From Antennarius striatus (lineage: Eukaryota > Chordata > Actinopteri > Lophiiformes > Antennariidae): DNA of 64,000 nucleotides. Every line of letters starts with the position of its first letter. Within the stretch, counting starts at the first letter, position 1. The DNA lies in the NCBI RefSeq assembly GCF_040054535.1, contig NC_090781.1:9861982-9925981 (forward strand). The letters run 5' to 3'. The position numbers were made by a program, and so were the translations under genes. Below the pieces are notes generated by a model. It did no database searches. It was not told the DNA's origin and saw only the letters and a list, made by a program, of their open reading frames with translations. Positions 43,518-61,315 of this stretch are shown here, in pieces.

Positions 43518-43523
43518 AATAAA
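43518..43523 (+). terminator. candidate polyadenylation signal of the unknown gene
   Basis: The first canonical AATAAA after the stop at 43192, 326 bases downstream. The opposing hinfp gene has TTTATT (AATAAA on minus) at about 43646, so the two convergent transcripts probably end within 150 bases of each other. Confidence 0.5.
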
Positions 43524-43977
43524 AGGTATTACATAAAAGTAGCTGTTTCAACATTTACCTCTGAAACGAGGACGAAATGTACAGTTGATTCAACAAAGTC
43601 AAAGCTTCAGGAAACAAGTATGACCAAAATAACGAAGAAAAGAAGTTTATTTCTAGATCAGTATTTTATTTAAAATTGTTCCTCCTCTGAATTTCTTCAT
43701 CAGATGTCAAGAATGAAATGTCACAAAACTAAATAAAATTTTTGTCCAAACAAAAAGTTCTTTTAAGTCTTTTAAGTCTTTCACATAGGATTTGTCAAGA
43801 ACACAAACTAATTTTCTGGCAATCTATATAACAGGATACACAAAGCTATATGTAAAGACTTAGAACAGCTATATATAATGAAAGTATTATTACATTATCA
43901 AATTTTGAAAAAAATAAGAATCAAACATGTCTAAAAGTACAGGAGCAACTGGAGAGCCTCAGGGCAGACTGCTGAAA

Positions 43978-46900
43978 TCACACCACATCCATGCCCAAGC
44001 CCCTGGCGACCTCTGTCAGGGCCTGGACGGCGCCAGATGTGCGACCACCATCATAGTCGTCTCGGGTTAATCCGCCAGGCTCCACCTCGATCTGAGGTAT
44101 GGTGCTCATAACGCAGTAGATAGGAGAGTCACTGTCCATGGGGCTGGGCTGAGACGAAACATCTTCACCTCCGGAAAGCTCCGATGAGTACGAGGAGGAG
44201 GAGTTGGAGGAGGGCGAAGAGGATCCTGCGGGAGAACTTTGGCTGTTCTCTGACACGACCACAGCGCTCTTGTTCTGACTACTGATCCTTTGACTTTTCC
44301 GAAGGATCTGAGGCTTCTTGGCCATGTTCTTCATGATCTCCTTTGTCACTTCCACAGTCTCAAATCGGACCATGTTCACTTTTAGGAAGCCATCTACATC
44401 CTTCCTGTACCTGTGATGATAGAAGTCACACATTAAATATATCTTTTAGTCTTTTCTTATCCGCTGAATTGTGTTAAATGAATCTGATGGGCCCGGCAGG
44501 CTGAGTGAATCCAAGAAGCACTTGTTTCAGTGGTGATTTCATGTTGTGACAAACCTAAAGCGGGAATGTCCAGAGGGCCACTTCAAATCATGCTTCTTGC
44601 GAAGGTGAAGTGTGAGAGTGTAACACCAGGAGAAGACCTTATCGCAGATATGGCATTTATATTTGGACACCTCTCCCGCCTAAAATTTCATGCAATGACA
44701 TTAACAAGAAAGCATCACAGTGACTTGCAACACACTTAGTGCAGGTTGTACTGATGATCTAAAAAGGTAACATTCTTTGCTTTGGATGACATCTGGTTGA
44801 TAACAAACCTCATGTGCCCTCTTGAAGTGGTGGCTCATGGTTTGGAATGTGTGGCAAGAATAATAACAACCCTCCACTGTGCAGCGATACACGGTGCCTT
44901 CATTGTGAACCTCTGTGTGCTTTTGTAGATCTCGCTGGTTCTTAAATCTGTGACAGAAAAATACATGTTCAATGACATGAACGCTAGATTCAACATAGAT
45001 GCAATGCATGAAATATAGAAATAAATGACAAACTGATTCAAATTATAATTACTACAAATATTTACAATTTTTTATTTACAATTTTGCAATGCAAATTATT
45101 AAAACAAATTCTACATAAATATACCGTCCAGCACATTAATACCAATGCTGGAAGACTTGTTCAAATAATTTATTTCAGTAAATGAACCAATGCCATTGTG
45201 TACACAGTAAACACACAGCCACAAGTTCAAGCACTGCACTCAAATTTACTAAAATGAACAGTACGTCATTTCCACCACTAGGGGGCACTTGATTAAAAAA
45301 ATATGTTACGAGGTTATAAAGAAGCATGGCATCCTGGGAATCATCCAAGTCTTTATTAAATAACCTTTTTCGTTTTGGTTTTGATATCACATTGGAGGTT
45401 TTTATGTTTGGAGGTCGGATGAAAAGGGTTTGATGAGCAGGTTTTGGTAGTTTTAAGAGTAAGCTCATATTTGTTTCCTTTTTTCCCCCACATGAACAGA
45501 TATTCTGGGTTCATTTGGGAAAAAACTGTTCAGTGAAAGCACCCATAAACATTTAAACACTATAAAATGTTTTCCCTCCTAAACTGGACTTTAAAATTCC
45601 TTAAAAACTGCTAGTCAATAACTAACACAAAATCTACGAGACCATCAATAGGATTTCAAGATAAATTAGTTTTATTGATAAAAGTTTATTTTATATTTGT
45701 TTTCAAATGTATGCAAAGACCCATTATGACAGGGGCTGTACAAAATATTTGAGAACATACAGAGCGTTGATTTTGCCCTAAAGTACAGTAGTTGTGAATG
45801 AAACATTTAACCTGTTGTTCCAAATGTCTACCTTTTGTCACAGAAGTCACATGGAAAGGGCCGCTCATCACAATGGCGAAACCTGATGTGAATCTTCAGA
45901 GCTGCCAGCGTGGTACAGGTCATGTCACAGAATGGACACTTCACCTGATTTACTTGGGGGAAAACGAATGTGAATCGCAATTAATAATTAAATATACCTG
46001 AAAAGGCTGGTAAATGACTCAATGAGATACCAGGGACTTGAAAATTAAATATAAACAGCGTAAAGACAAAAATATGAAAAAAAATCTTTACCATGCTGAC
46101 GAACGTGATCCCTCAGAAGCCTCTCACTTGAAAATGCTTTGCCGCAATGCTCACACACTAGTGAATCTGGTCCAAACAGAATAAATGTACACGAGTCAAC
46201 ATAAAAATCTAATCTAGCACAGAAATGACTTCAATCAAAGCATCTTTCTTACCGATTGGCTCAGCCTGCCTGTGCAGGTGGTCAAACAGCTTTGTGTTGC
46301 TGGAGAACATGCTGCCACATGTAGGACAGGCTACAAGTCTCTCCTGAGTGTGGCTCCGCATGTGTTCTCTCAAACGGTACCTGATCTTGAAGAAAGCATC
46401 ACAGCCTGAAATAGATATATATATATCAAGATCAATAACAGTGTGCCAGAACAAACGACATGCATGCAGCATCTCTCTTAACCTCTTCTTTACTCAGTCA
46501 TACCTGCCCAGTGACAAAAGAGTGCCTGCTGTTGTTGAGCTACTGACTCTGGTTCAGCACTTTCTACATGATTGTCCACGTGTCGGTAGAACCACTCAGG
46601 ATTGTTAAATGTACTCTGTACAAAGACAGATAAGTTACATAATAAAAGTTCCTCCATTCCTTTGAAAGATCCATTAATAACAGAACCTGAGAATACCTAC
46701 ATCGCAGTGCTCCCACTGACAAATGTATCCACCTGATCCTTCAGGAACAAGGTTGTTGCTGTGCACTCCTTGGTTGCAGCTGGGCAGATCAGGCCGTGAT
46801 CTCAGCAGCTGTGATCCAATGAACTTAAGCTTCCCATGGTAGTTGTGGAAGTAAGCATGCACCTCCAAATCCGCAGGGCTACCCATAGATATAAATTCAC

Positions 46901-47709
46901 ATCCATTCCAGAGACAAGCATACTCATCTGAGCAAAGACAGGCAAAGAAAGGACAGCTATGACAGAATGCACAATACATAAAGCTGGGCTATTAATTGAA
47001 CACTAACCAAAAAAGATACAGACTGCAGTACTATCACAAATTATCATAACTATTATTATTCTAATTTTTATTTTTTGATGGAGGTATTGCTGTTGTACTG
47101 TCAACTATAAAATGCAGTGAAGTCCAAAAAGATAAGCATTAAAATAACCATAAAAACATACAAAAAATGTTTTGAAAAAAAGATGAGGATATAAAAACAT
47201 TGAGCACCTCAAACAGGTCATTCCACAGCTGAAAAGTTCTCACCTCAAATGTCATGCTAGTCTTTATATGTAATGTTGGTGCTTCCAGAGATGATCAATT
47301 GGATTTTACATTGACAGAATTTCAGATATATATTTAAAGGCCAGGTTGTGTATGGAACTGCACGGTACTCCACCCCTGAGATCTTCTCTATCCCTCATCA
47401 AAGCCTGATTGTTTCCAAGGTGGATCAAGTAGGTGTGTCTTGTTGCTACTGTCAGTATGTAGATATACTGTAGATGATGGCTGAAATCATTCCAACTTTG
47501 CTTTATCCATACCAAACTGGGAATTCAGGAAGCTTGCCTCGTGCACCTCTTAACTCACCCAGCTCCTCTAAAGCATCGTTGTCTCCCAGGTAGTCCTTCA
47601 GATGCAGTGACATGTGATCACTCAGCTCCTCCATGCTGTGGCCTTTGAAGTTGCATGAAGCCCACTCACACACCACCTCAAAATTGTCCAGTTTTTTAGC
47701 TGCCATCAT
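43978..47709 (-). CDS. hinfp: Histone H4 transcription factor HINFP (MIZF)
   Basis: Nine coding exons on minus: 47709-47559, 46927-46701, 46615-46504, 46405-46253, 46166-46092, 45952-45832, 44947-44809, 44679-44555 and 44410-43978 (1536 nt, 511 residues; human 517). HINFP binds the cell-cycle element of histone H4 promoters and drives their S-phase transcription with NPAT. Ten C2H2-type fingers can be read, starting with [28 protein letters not shown] and CHWAGCDAFF; the fifth (CPTCGSMF) lacks a canonical second histidine, as in human. The tail has the family motif [12 protein letters not shown] and VRFETVEVT, then a Ser-rich acidic region. The start is the first of two ATGs ([10 protein letters not shown]); a 5' non-coding exon is implied by the acceptor at about 47743. 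Exon 6 uses AG at 45953, needed for phase, rather than the AG eight bases downstream. Confidence 0.95.
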
Positions 47710-47897
47710 AATGGTGGACAGCTGCAGGTGCACACACGATCCTGATCAGCTAAATGGAAAAAATAAAACAAATCGGCAACAGCCATTATAACACACACAG
47801 AATAGACTCTAGACTAAGACTTCATATCAAATCCACATCAAATTTTCTGGCTAGCAAATAAAGCTAACTAACCATGGCTTGACATACAAAAGCGTTA

Positions 47898-47899
<2 letters not shown>

Positions 47900-47968
<69 letters not shown>

Positions 47969-47998
47969 TATATATATATATATTATACATATAATTTT
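47900..47998. repeat. (CA)n-(TA)n compound microsatellite upstream of the hinfp coding region
   Basis: About 33 CA units pass into a short TA run. It lies just upstream of the start codon exon, inside the inferred first intron or 5' region of hinfp. Confidence 0.93.
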
Positions 47999-48339
47999 GT
48001 TTATTATTTATTTTGATCGTTGTTAGCTCAAGTTAGCATATCGCCTTAAACTAGCTCTACGTTCTGGCTTGTGTGCACTGGCTGTCTTTAGCCTTGCAAT
48101 TGCATCAACAACTGTCTTGTTGTCCATTTGAAACTTAGCATGACGTGTTCTTCTTATCGCTTACCTTCTCACAGGTTTGCTTTCTGGTGAATTTATTCCA
48201 AACAACAAAGTTTAACCATCTCTTAAAATGTCGATATCTTCGCCAAAAAATAATTTCTAAAATGAAAAAGACATGTTCTTGACTCGTGGAATAGACGACC
48301 CTCAGTAAACTCTTCTAACATGTACTAATGCCACTTGCC

Positions 48340-48425
48340 GCAACAGCTATGTCTTCTTTCCCTCCTCTGAGCTTGTCTGACATTGTTTATTTCCGGTCGA
48401 CACGAGCCACAAAGCGGAAGTCCTT
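48340..48425 (-). promoter_or_regulatory. hinfp: probable hinfp promoter / 5' exon region
   Basis: Read on minus, the segment holds ACCGGAAAT (CCGGAA at 48391-48396), an ETS-type core common in TATA-less housekeeping promoters, within a small CpG-containing patch. The inferred 5' untranslated exon of hinfp would start here and splice to the acceptor near 47743. Start site and donor are not determined. Confidence 0.4.
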
Positions 48426-48429
48426 CTTC

Positions 48430-50340
48430 TTCTGTTTTTTTTAAGGTGGTATTAAGGAAACAAACTGCTCACTAATGCTCCGTGTGTAGTTTCTGAATGG
48501 TTGTCTTGCAGTGGTGTTTATAGTATGGCAATGAGGAACTTTATGCGATTGTCTGCATTTATGTGTCTGTGCAACATCTCAAGATTAAATTTTTAAGATT
48601 TAATTTTTAACTGGAATTATTCCTGAAGAGTGAACATATTTTACCAAGACAAAAACAAAAAAGAATACATCAACAAAAAACTGCTAAGGTTTTACTGAAA
48701 ATGGCTGTGACTGATGTATGCATTCCTAGACTGTTTCCCAAATAAACATTGGGAAATCCTATGGCCTATAGGTTTATTAAAAATTTTACTACCTGCAGGA
48801 TGTTAGACCTACTCATCTTTACACTTCATTGTTTTTATACTGAACAAGTAAAATAAACATAAGGAAAACACAAAAAGGAAGCAAACATTATGGATGATTT
48901 ACCTTTATAGACTGTAGCAAATTCCAAATTTTCCCAACCCAGACTTAAGACTACACTTTTTTTTGGAAAAGTATTAGGCTGCGGGTCATGGTACTATTCA
49001 AAGCATGATTTATTAAGAAGCGTGTCTAGTGTTATATGTGTGTTTCATCTGATCCAAGACAAGAAGTGTGATTCACAGAGCCCTGGGCTCAGGTAAAAGC
49101 CTGAGTTAAAGCGGAAGCAAGTCATCCCGAACTATCAGGCCCTGAGTATATGCAATGTTGCAAGCCCTATTGTTCACTGAAATGCATTAGTTTAAGTCCT
49201 CTTTTATAAAACAGATGCTTTATGCACCAAATACTGTACATCATTATTACTGTGGTTTTCGCTAATAATTAATGATACTGAAGGAGAACAACTGAATATG
49301 GTAACTGGCTATATTGAGATGTCAGGGCATCAGCAGAGGTGAAAACCAAGCAAAAAGTGATGTTGAAAGATAAAGAGACTGACAAAGATGACAAAATTGG
49401 ACAACCAAATAATGTAGTATACAGTATTTTACTCCTCGTCCAAATGTATGAAGCCTTATCTGTACACTTTTAACGCAATATAATAAACTATGGAGCTGAG
49501 ACAGAAACCAGTCAGACTTGTCTTTTAGAAGGGGACTAAGCTTGGGAAGCTCCAATGCCATTGCTGATCTGTGATTCAATATTTCATGCTGCTCTGCAAA
49601 CAAGGGCCCATACCAACTGAATTATTCATGCACATTTATGTCAGGATGACTGATTCACAGGAAAATGACCATAAGCACCAGAAAGTAAAGCCAATGACTC
49701 AACTTAAGAAATTATTTATATGGAATAAAGACATTTGGCTAAAATGTTTTGTTTTGAGACAAAATTGTTTCAGTGCAAGTAAATTGGTGAGAAATATGTA
49801 GTGATAACATGTAGTACTAGGAAAAATACAGATTGAATCTCAAAATATGAGCTGAGTTGTTAGAATTGAAACATCTGCATGGCAATACATGCAGATTTTT
49901 AAAAAAAACACAAAACAAAACAACAAACAAAACAAAACCTCTTTGCCTATTGGTATTTTGAATTATAAGGCCTCTAGGTCCGCTCTGCAGAAAGAATCCG
50001 AGCAAAGACAATTATTTTTTGTGTATGGAATGATGGTTGGTTCTGTTTTGTCTGTTGCAAATTGTGACACAAAAATTCACAAGATAAATTGAACAAAACC
50101 ATGAGTATATAAAGATGTATGTGTGACCATGCAAATATTGTTTTGTTATTATTTTTGTAGTAAAATATTTCATTCTTATGCCTCAGAGCAATAATAAAAA
50201 AAATCATGCTATGGGTAGACAGACAGTTACTTAAGTTTGTCAATGTGATTTTATGATTCCAAACAGCAATGAGGACTGGATCCTGGAATCAAGTCTGAGA
50301 GTGTGTGTTTCATTGTTGGCATGTCAGTGGACTAATTATA
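48430..50340. other. intergenic, nothing identified
   Basis: AT-rich sequence without splice-flanked coding. Open frames here (for example 49322-49603 minus) have no recognisable content. Confidence 0.45.
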
Positions 50341-50342
50341 TA

Positions 50343-51883
50343 CAGTTATGTTCATAATAATAGCAGTGTGGGTAAACCTGAAAATTCTTCAAATAATTTT
50401 TATTTTAATGCACACAAATGCATTAGGGACACTTTAAATTCTGTATCAAGGCAAGAAAAATGAAAAAGTCATTGAATATGATAATATTTTACAGGAAGTC
50501 AAAAAACATAATGTTAAAAAAATACGCCAGTTTCGTTATAACCCAATAATGTACTTCATAAAACTAAGATATGCTTGAAGATTCAGCTTTCTTGAGAATC
50601 TTAAATTAATATTTAGTTGTATAACCACAGTTTCTGATAACTATTTTACATCTGTGGTGCACGGAGTCGACCAACTTCTGGCACCGGTCAACAGGCATTC
50701 CAGCCCACGACAGTTGTACTAGGTTCCATAATTCCTCTGCATTTCTTGGTTTTGCATCGTGAACAGCATTTTTTATGTCAGCCCACAAGTTTTCTATGGG
50801 ATTTTCTGGCAGCTCCATTAGTTGGATGCTGCTTGTCTGGATCCATAATTTTGCTCGCTGGCGGGTGTGTTCGGGGTCATTGTCTTGTTGAAACACACAT
50901 TTCAAAGGCATATCCTCTTCAGCATACGTCATCATGGCTACTTCCAGTATTTTGATGGACTCAAACTGATCCATGATCCCTGGTATTTCATAAATAAGAC
51001 CAATGCAACAGTATGAGAAACATTCCCATATCATAATGCTTGCATCATCAGGCTTCACCATCTTCACTTTGTACTGTGGCTTCATTTCAGTGTTTGGGGG
51101 TCGCCTGAGAAATTGTCTGTGGCCCTTAGACTCAAAAAGAGCGTTCTGACTTTCATCAGTCTACAAAATTTTATGCCATTTCTTCAAAGCCCAGTGAATG
51201 TGGTCTTTGGCAAATTGTAACTGCTTCAGCACATGTCTGTTTTTTAACAATGTGTCTTTGCGAGGACTTCTGACTCATAGCTTGGCTTCACACAGACGTC
51301 ATGTGATTGTTACAGTACTTGGAGACCACCTTAGATTTTCTCTGATCCTCCTGGAGATGATCTTTGGCTGAGCCGTTGCCTTTTTGGTTATTCTTGAATC
51401 CATTTGAGTATTTTTTCTTTCTTCCTCAACTTTCTGGATTTAGTTGCCATTCTAAAGCATTTGATATCATTTTAGTTGAAGACCTATAATTTTTTGCACT
51501 TCTTTATAGGTTTTCCCCTCTTTTATTAACTGAAAAAACAGTGACTTCTGAACAATGCGTTAAACAACCCATTTTACTGGCACAGCCACCATCTACAGCA
51601 CCAGTTGCCTCGATCCTTAACCATGGGCTGTCCTGTTTGACACCTTTTTTTCTTCTTCACAAAATCACTAACTGAACTGAGCACTGTTATTTTTTTGAAC
51701 ATTATTTTTATTGACTTTCTATAAAATATCATCATATTCAATGACTTTTACCACTTTTCTAGCTTTGAAATAGAGTCAGAAGTGTCCCCAATGCATTTGT
51801 GTGCAATAAAAAAAATTTTTTTTAAAGAATTTTGAGGTTTACTCACAATTTTAGACACACTGCTATAATTATGAACATAACTG
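50343..51883 (-). mobile_element. Tc1-type DNA transposon, decayed, with both terminal inverted repeats
   Basis: A 28-base left terminus (50343-50370, starting CAGTTATGTTCATAATAATA) is the inverse complement of 51856-51883 with a single mismatch. TA precedes the left end; after the right end TT stands where TA is expected, consistent with one substitution in the TA target duplication. At 1541 bases with an internal minus-strand transposase relic, the size and organisation are those of Tc1/mariner. It sits between hinfp and map6 and belongs to neither. Confidence 0.9.
50606..51450 (-). pseudogene. Tc1 transposase pseudogene
   Basis: The original start is probably the ATG at 51450 (MATKSRKLRKKEK, the usual Tc1 opening). 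It is stopped after about 16 codons and shifted further on. A TAG stands just before TDES, where Trp is usual. The longest intact part (51085-50606, 159 residues) keeps FQQDNDPEHT, with the second catalytic Asp, and PIENLWADIK, with the third acidic residue of the DD34E triad, then a usual C-terminus ending GYTTKY. Several disablements make it inactive. Confidence 0.92.
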
Positions 51884-53595
51884 TTCATATGTTCAATTTG
51901 GAACAATACAGAGAATATAAAGAATAAAGTCAAAATAAATAAGTTCTAATGTTGCACAACAAAAATTATGTTGTCAAAAAATGTGAATGATGCCCATGTT
52001 TTGCAAAATGAGCATCATTCAGTTTTGGTTTTTTTTAACTATTAAAGCGAAATACTGATTCAGTTTGCTGAATACATTTAAAGCCAATATATATGTATAA
52101 AGGATAAAATAAGGCACAACTCAAGATTCGGCATCAGCATTTTAATCAGAGTTCATCCAGAGAAAGCTGAGAATACAAGAACAATATCACAATACGTCTG
52201 CAGCAGACGGATATTGTCAGATCATTTCAATCTGGTTTGAGAACACAGGCAGTCCAAACCAGAGGAGAGATATAGCACCAGGGTGTTTGTTCATTGGAGT
52301 GCATAGCGGCACATCTAATGGTTGTGTCAGACTTGCTAACTAGCAGGCAGCAGGCTATAGAGACAGCAAAAACTTGCTCACTCACTGTCATACACACACA
52401 GAAGCTAACACTGGGGGCAGACGTGCTTGACTCTGTGCTCACACACTGCAGCCATGATGGCTGCTAAAGGTAAAATGGAAGATGTCAATGTTTAATAGCA
52501 GAGAGGGTATGATGACCTTATAAAAAAAATGTTTCGTGCTTTCGATGAATAGATGTGATTATTAACAGCAGCATGTAAAAGAGCTGAACTACAAGTCCTG
52601 GCTTATTCCTTGTCCACCTGGAGAGATCAGCCTACTCAGAATTCTGATTATTGAGCAAATCCAATTGCGTCTCCTTTTTTAAGCCAATTTGCAGCTTTAG
52701 TTGTCTTATTTCATCCAGCTTCTTTATCACAGCTCATAAGAGAGGATATGCTACAATGTTTGAGAACACTGAGTCATACCAGTATTCTCATTAAATCTAC
52801 TGAATGGATCTCCTCTTAAGAGTGAAAAACATTTATATGGGTTAATCCATATTTCTAGTTATTTTACTAGAGTATGACTTTACTTACTGTATGCACTTTC
52901 ATTTTTTTGATGTCAGCAGAATTTATCACTACACATGCATTAAATTTAAAAGTGTTGTGTACATTCATTTTAAATTGCTTAATATACAAGCTCAAAGTGA
53001 CTGTGAAAATATTGTCTGCTGAAATACTGCTACTCAACCAAAAAAGGGGTCTTACATGCAAGTTGTAGCACTCACATCACAGTTAATTTAGTTTAACTGG
53101 TGAAATCAGATCATCCTGAACAATGAAATTAAAACCAGGACCTTATAGCAGAGTAACTAGGAAACCCAACCATGAAACCAATTTTCTACTTTCACAAAAT
53201 CTCCTTGAGATTTTCTACAATCATGTTAGTGTTGTTTGGTGTTGTCTTTCATCCACACAAAAACAAAAGTGGCTTTTCATACAGAAACATGTTCAGATGG
53301 CTCCTTTTACAGCTTGATCTCAAACAGAACTCTAGAAATACATTAATGTGCTCCGTCAAATACAGAAAGCAGTTTTGTGCAACCAAAGCACAAGGAATCG
53401 CATACATTTGCACATTTACAAACACGCACACACAGTCACGCAATCAGTTAACAGTGAAAGTATTTGCATTATTCTAAAAGCACAATGTGGTGTACCATAG
53501 ATGACAGGATAGCAAAAACGACAGGTTAGGAAATAAACCAGGAGTTTGTCTAAATCAAGTAGCTTTGGATCATGGATGTCAGACTGCAGCTTCTT
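51884..53595. other. intergenic; probable map6 3' untranslated region near its right end
   Basis: No exon is visible on either strand. Sequence immediately left of 53596 should be the map6 3' untranslated region. A further map6 exon encoding a C-terminal extension was looked for here and not found. Confidence 0.4.
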
Positions 53596-59303
<5,708 letters not shown>

Positions 59304-61315
59304 GATGAACACTGGCAAGAAAAGACAAATATACAGACCCAACTCTGAATCCGGGGATAGATATCTTAATGTCTTACTCACGGATTCGAAGACTTGCAAA
59401 GTGAGCGGCCCCTCACCACGTGTCCTCCTTCTGGTAGCTTTTATGTAATTCAGTGGAGTTTATCTCACCAATCTTTGCTGGGACTAAGGAAGTGCAGCTG
59501 CCACGCCTCCTTTCTCTCCACCAGAAGATTATTTCTATTTACTGGAAGTTAAATCTCTTTTAGGATTTGCTGTGGCGTGCACGTTGCTGTCTGGTTACGC
59601 ATCGTTGGTACCCCACCCACATTTGTGTGATGCTTGGAGATGCTTGGTAATGCTTGGAGAACCGGGTCTGCGCCGTCAGTCTGCACAGTGAACTGTCACC
59701 TGAGATCGTCACCGTCTGGCCAGCAGACGGTCACATGGTTTAACCCACGTTCTGCGAAATTCTCCACAAGATCCATAATTTTTTTTTTAAAAAGAAAGAA
59801 AGACATACATAGTTCCTCAAATTTTGATGCTGCAGCTGAAATTCTTTGGTGAAATCAGATTTCTTATCGTTTTACATATTTTAAAGTAAAATAATTCTCA
59901 GGCAGCACCATGTTTGACCCATATAAAAAAATATTATCAAAATGCTGCGTGTAAATACTTTTTAAAAATGTTTTATAGCAAACTTTTTTTTAAAAACTAA
60001 AATTTATGCAAAATTTAACTAGTTAATATTCTGGATGCTAGCAAAAGGAGAATCACACAGTCATGACTCATGACTAATTAGCAATGACACACAAAAACTA
60101 ACAACGTCCATATTAGCAGACAGCTAATGCAGAGATTGGCCCCAGGTCAGGGGGTCAGACCCTAGGGCTTCATTTCCTGGTGCAATGCAAACGCCTTTCT
60201 GTCCCTATTCCATCCGATTTCATAAAATGTTCAGCAAAACAACACCAATCAGCAAACATATGAAGAATGGCTTTTACTTTCTTAACTAAAGGAAATGTTA
60301 TGAATACTCACATCTACCATACTGACCCAGGGGTGGGCAAATCTTTTTTGACTGGTGGCCCAACAGAGTTCTAAATTCTGACAGGTGGACGAGCTGAGGA
60401 ACAGATGGAATGTTTATTTGTACTTATGTAAATAACATGTAAAAAAAAACATCACATAAAAGATTTTGGATTTTGATAAGCAGTAAAGCATATTTACGGA
60501 GGCCTTATTGTAAAAATTATTTTACAACTGATTTTATTTCATAAAATTGTATTGTTTAAAGGAGTTTGGTGGGACGTATTACAAAGCCTAACGGGCTATA
60601 CATGGCCCACGAGCCGTAGCTGCTTATGCCTGTAAGAACCTCTTAAACTGTTAAAAACAAGTCAATTGCAGTAGAAATGTTTTATTCAAGAGAAAACAGA
60701 ACAAAGATTAATTTCCTGTTGGATAGTATAACTGCTCCCTCTTGTGCTATTTCTCCATCACTGACAGTGAAAAGCAATCAAGGAATCCTGGACCAACAGC
60801 CTTCATTAAAGAAGTGAGTAAATGAAAAGTTAATGACTTTTTAAAAAAAACAAATAAAACAAAACTTTGTACTAAATTAAGTGACTAAAATAAATGAGAA
60901 AACACAGATAAAAAATACTTTGACCTGATAAAGCCTTGTGATTTCAAATATTTACAAATCATCCCCATCGACTTATATTTCAAGACATTTTTGTGGTGTT
61001 GCAGCTCCTATACTCCTCTTCACTCAGATCAATATTTTCTCCATGCCTCTTTTTCAAAATCTCAAATCAAACTTAAATTGCAATGTGTTTGAATACATCA
61101 ATTTTAACACCTACATTGACAATACAAAGAATACAGGTTTCTTTTCCCCTTGGTAACCCCAGCAAATTGTAAAAATGGCATCCATCACATTAAGGTACAC
61201 ATTCCTTTGCAGGTCTACAGAACAAAACCATAACTAGTGCTTAAAAGAATCTAAGCTAATAGCGAACAGCATCTGTTTCACTCTGTGAACAGCAAAGCTA
61301 TTTGTGTCCATAACA
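59304..61315. other. map6 upstream region and thap12 3' untranslated region
   Basis: To about 59600 the sequence is probably map6 promoter and leader. No gene is visible after that. On minus, AATAAA (TTTATT at 60681-60686) is a candidate polyadenylation signal for thap12, 630 bases past its stop. A hAT-like remnant lies between, at 60328-60632. Confidence 0.45.
60328..60632. mobile_element. hAT-like non-autonomous element, decayed
   Basis: The left end CAGGGGTGGGCAAATC with CTGGTGGCCCA, and the right end TGGCCCACGAGCCGTAGC with ATGCCTG, fit the CAGGGGTGGGCAAAC...GTTTGCCCACCCCTG type of hAT termini after substitution. No frame remains and no clear 8-base duplication is seen. Confidence 0.6.

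Noticed and set aside
47710-47733. Upstream hinfp start eight codons before MMAAKK
   Set aside because: That codon is GTG, not ATG; the first ATG in frame is at 47709.
59304-59399. 32-residue N-terminal extension of MAP6
   Set aside because: The family begins at MAWPC with its palmitoylated cysteines; the extension is untranslated leader in open frame.
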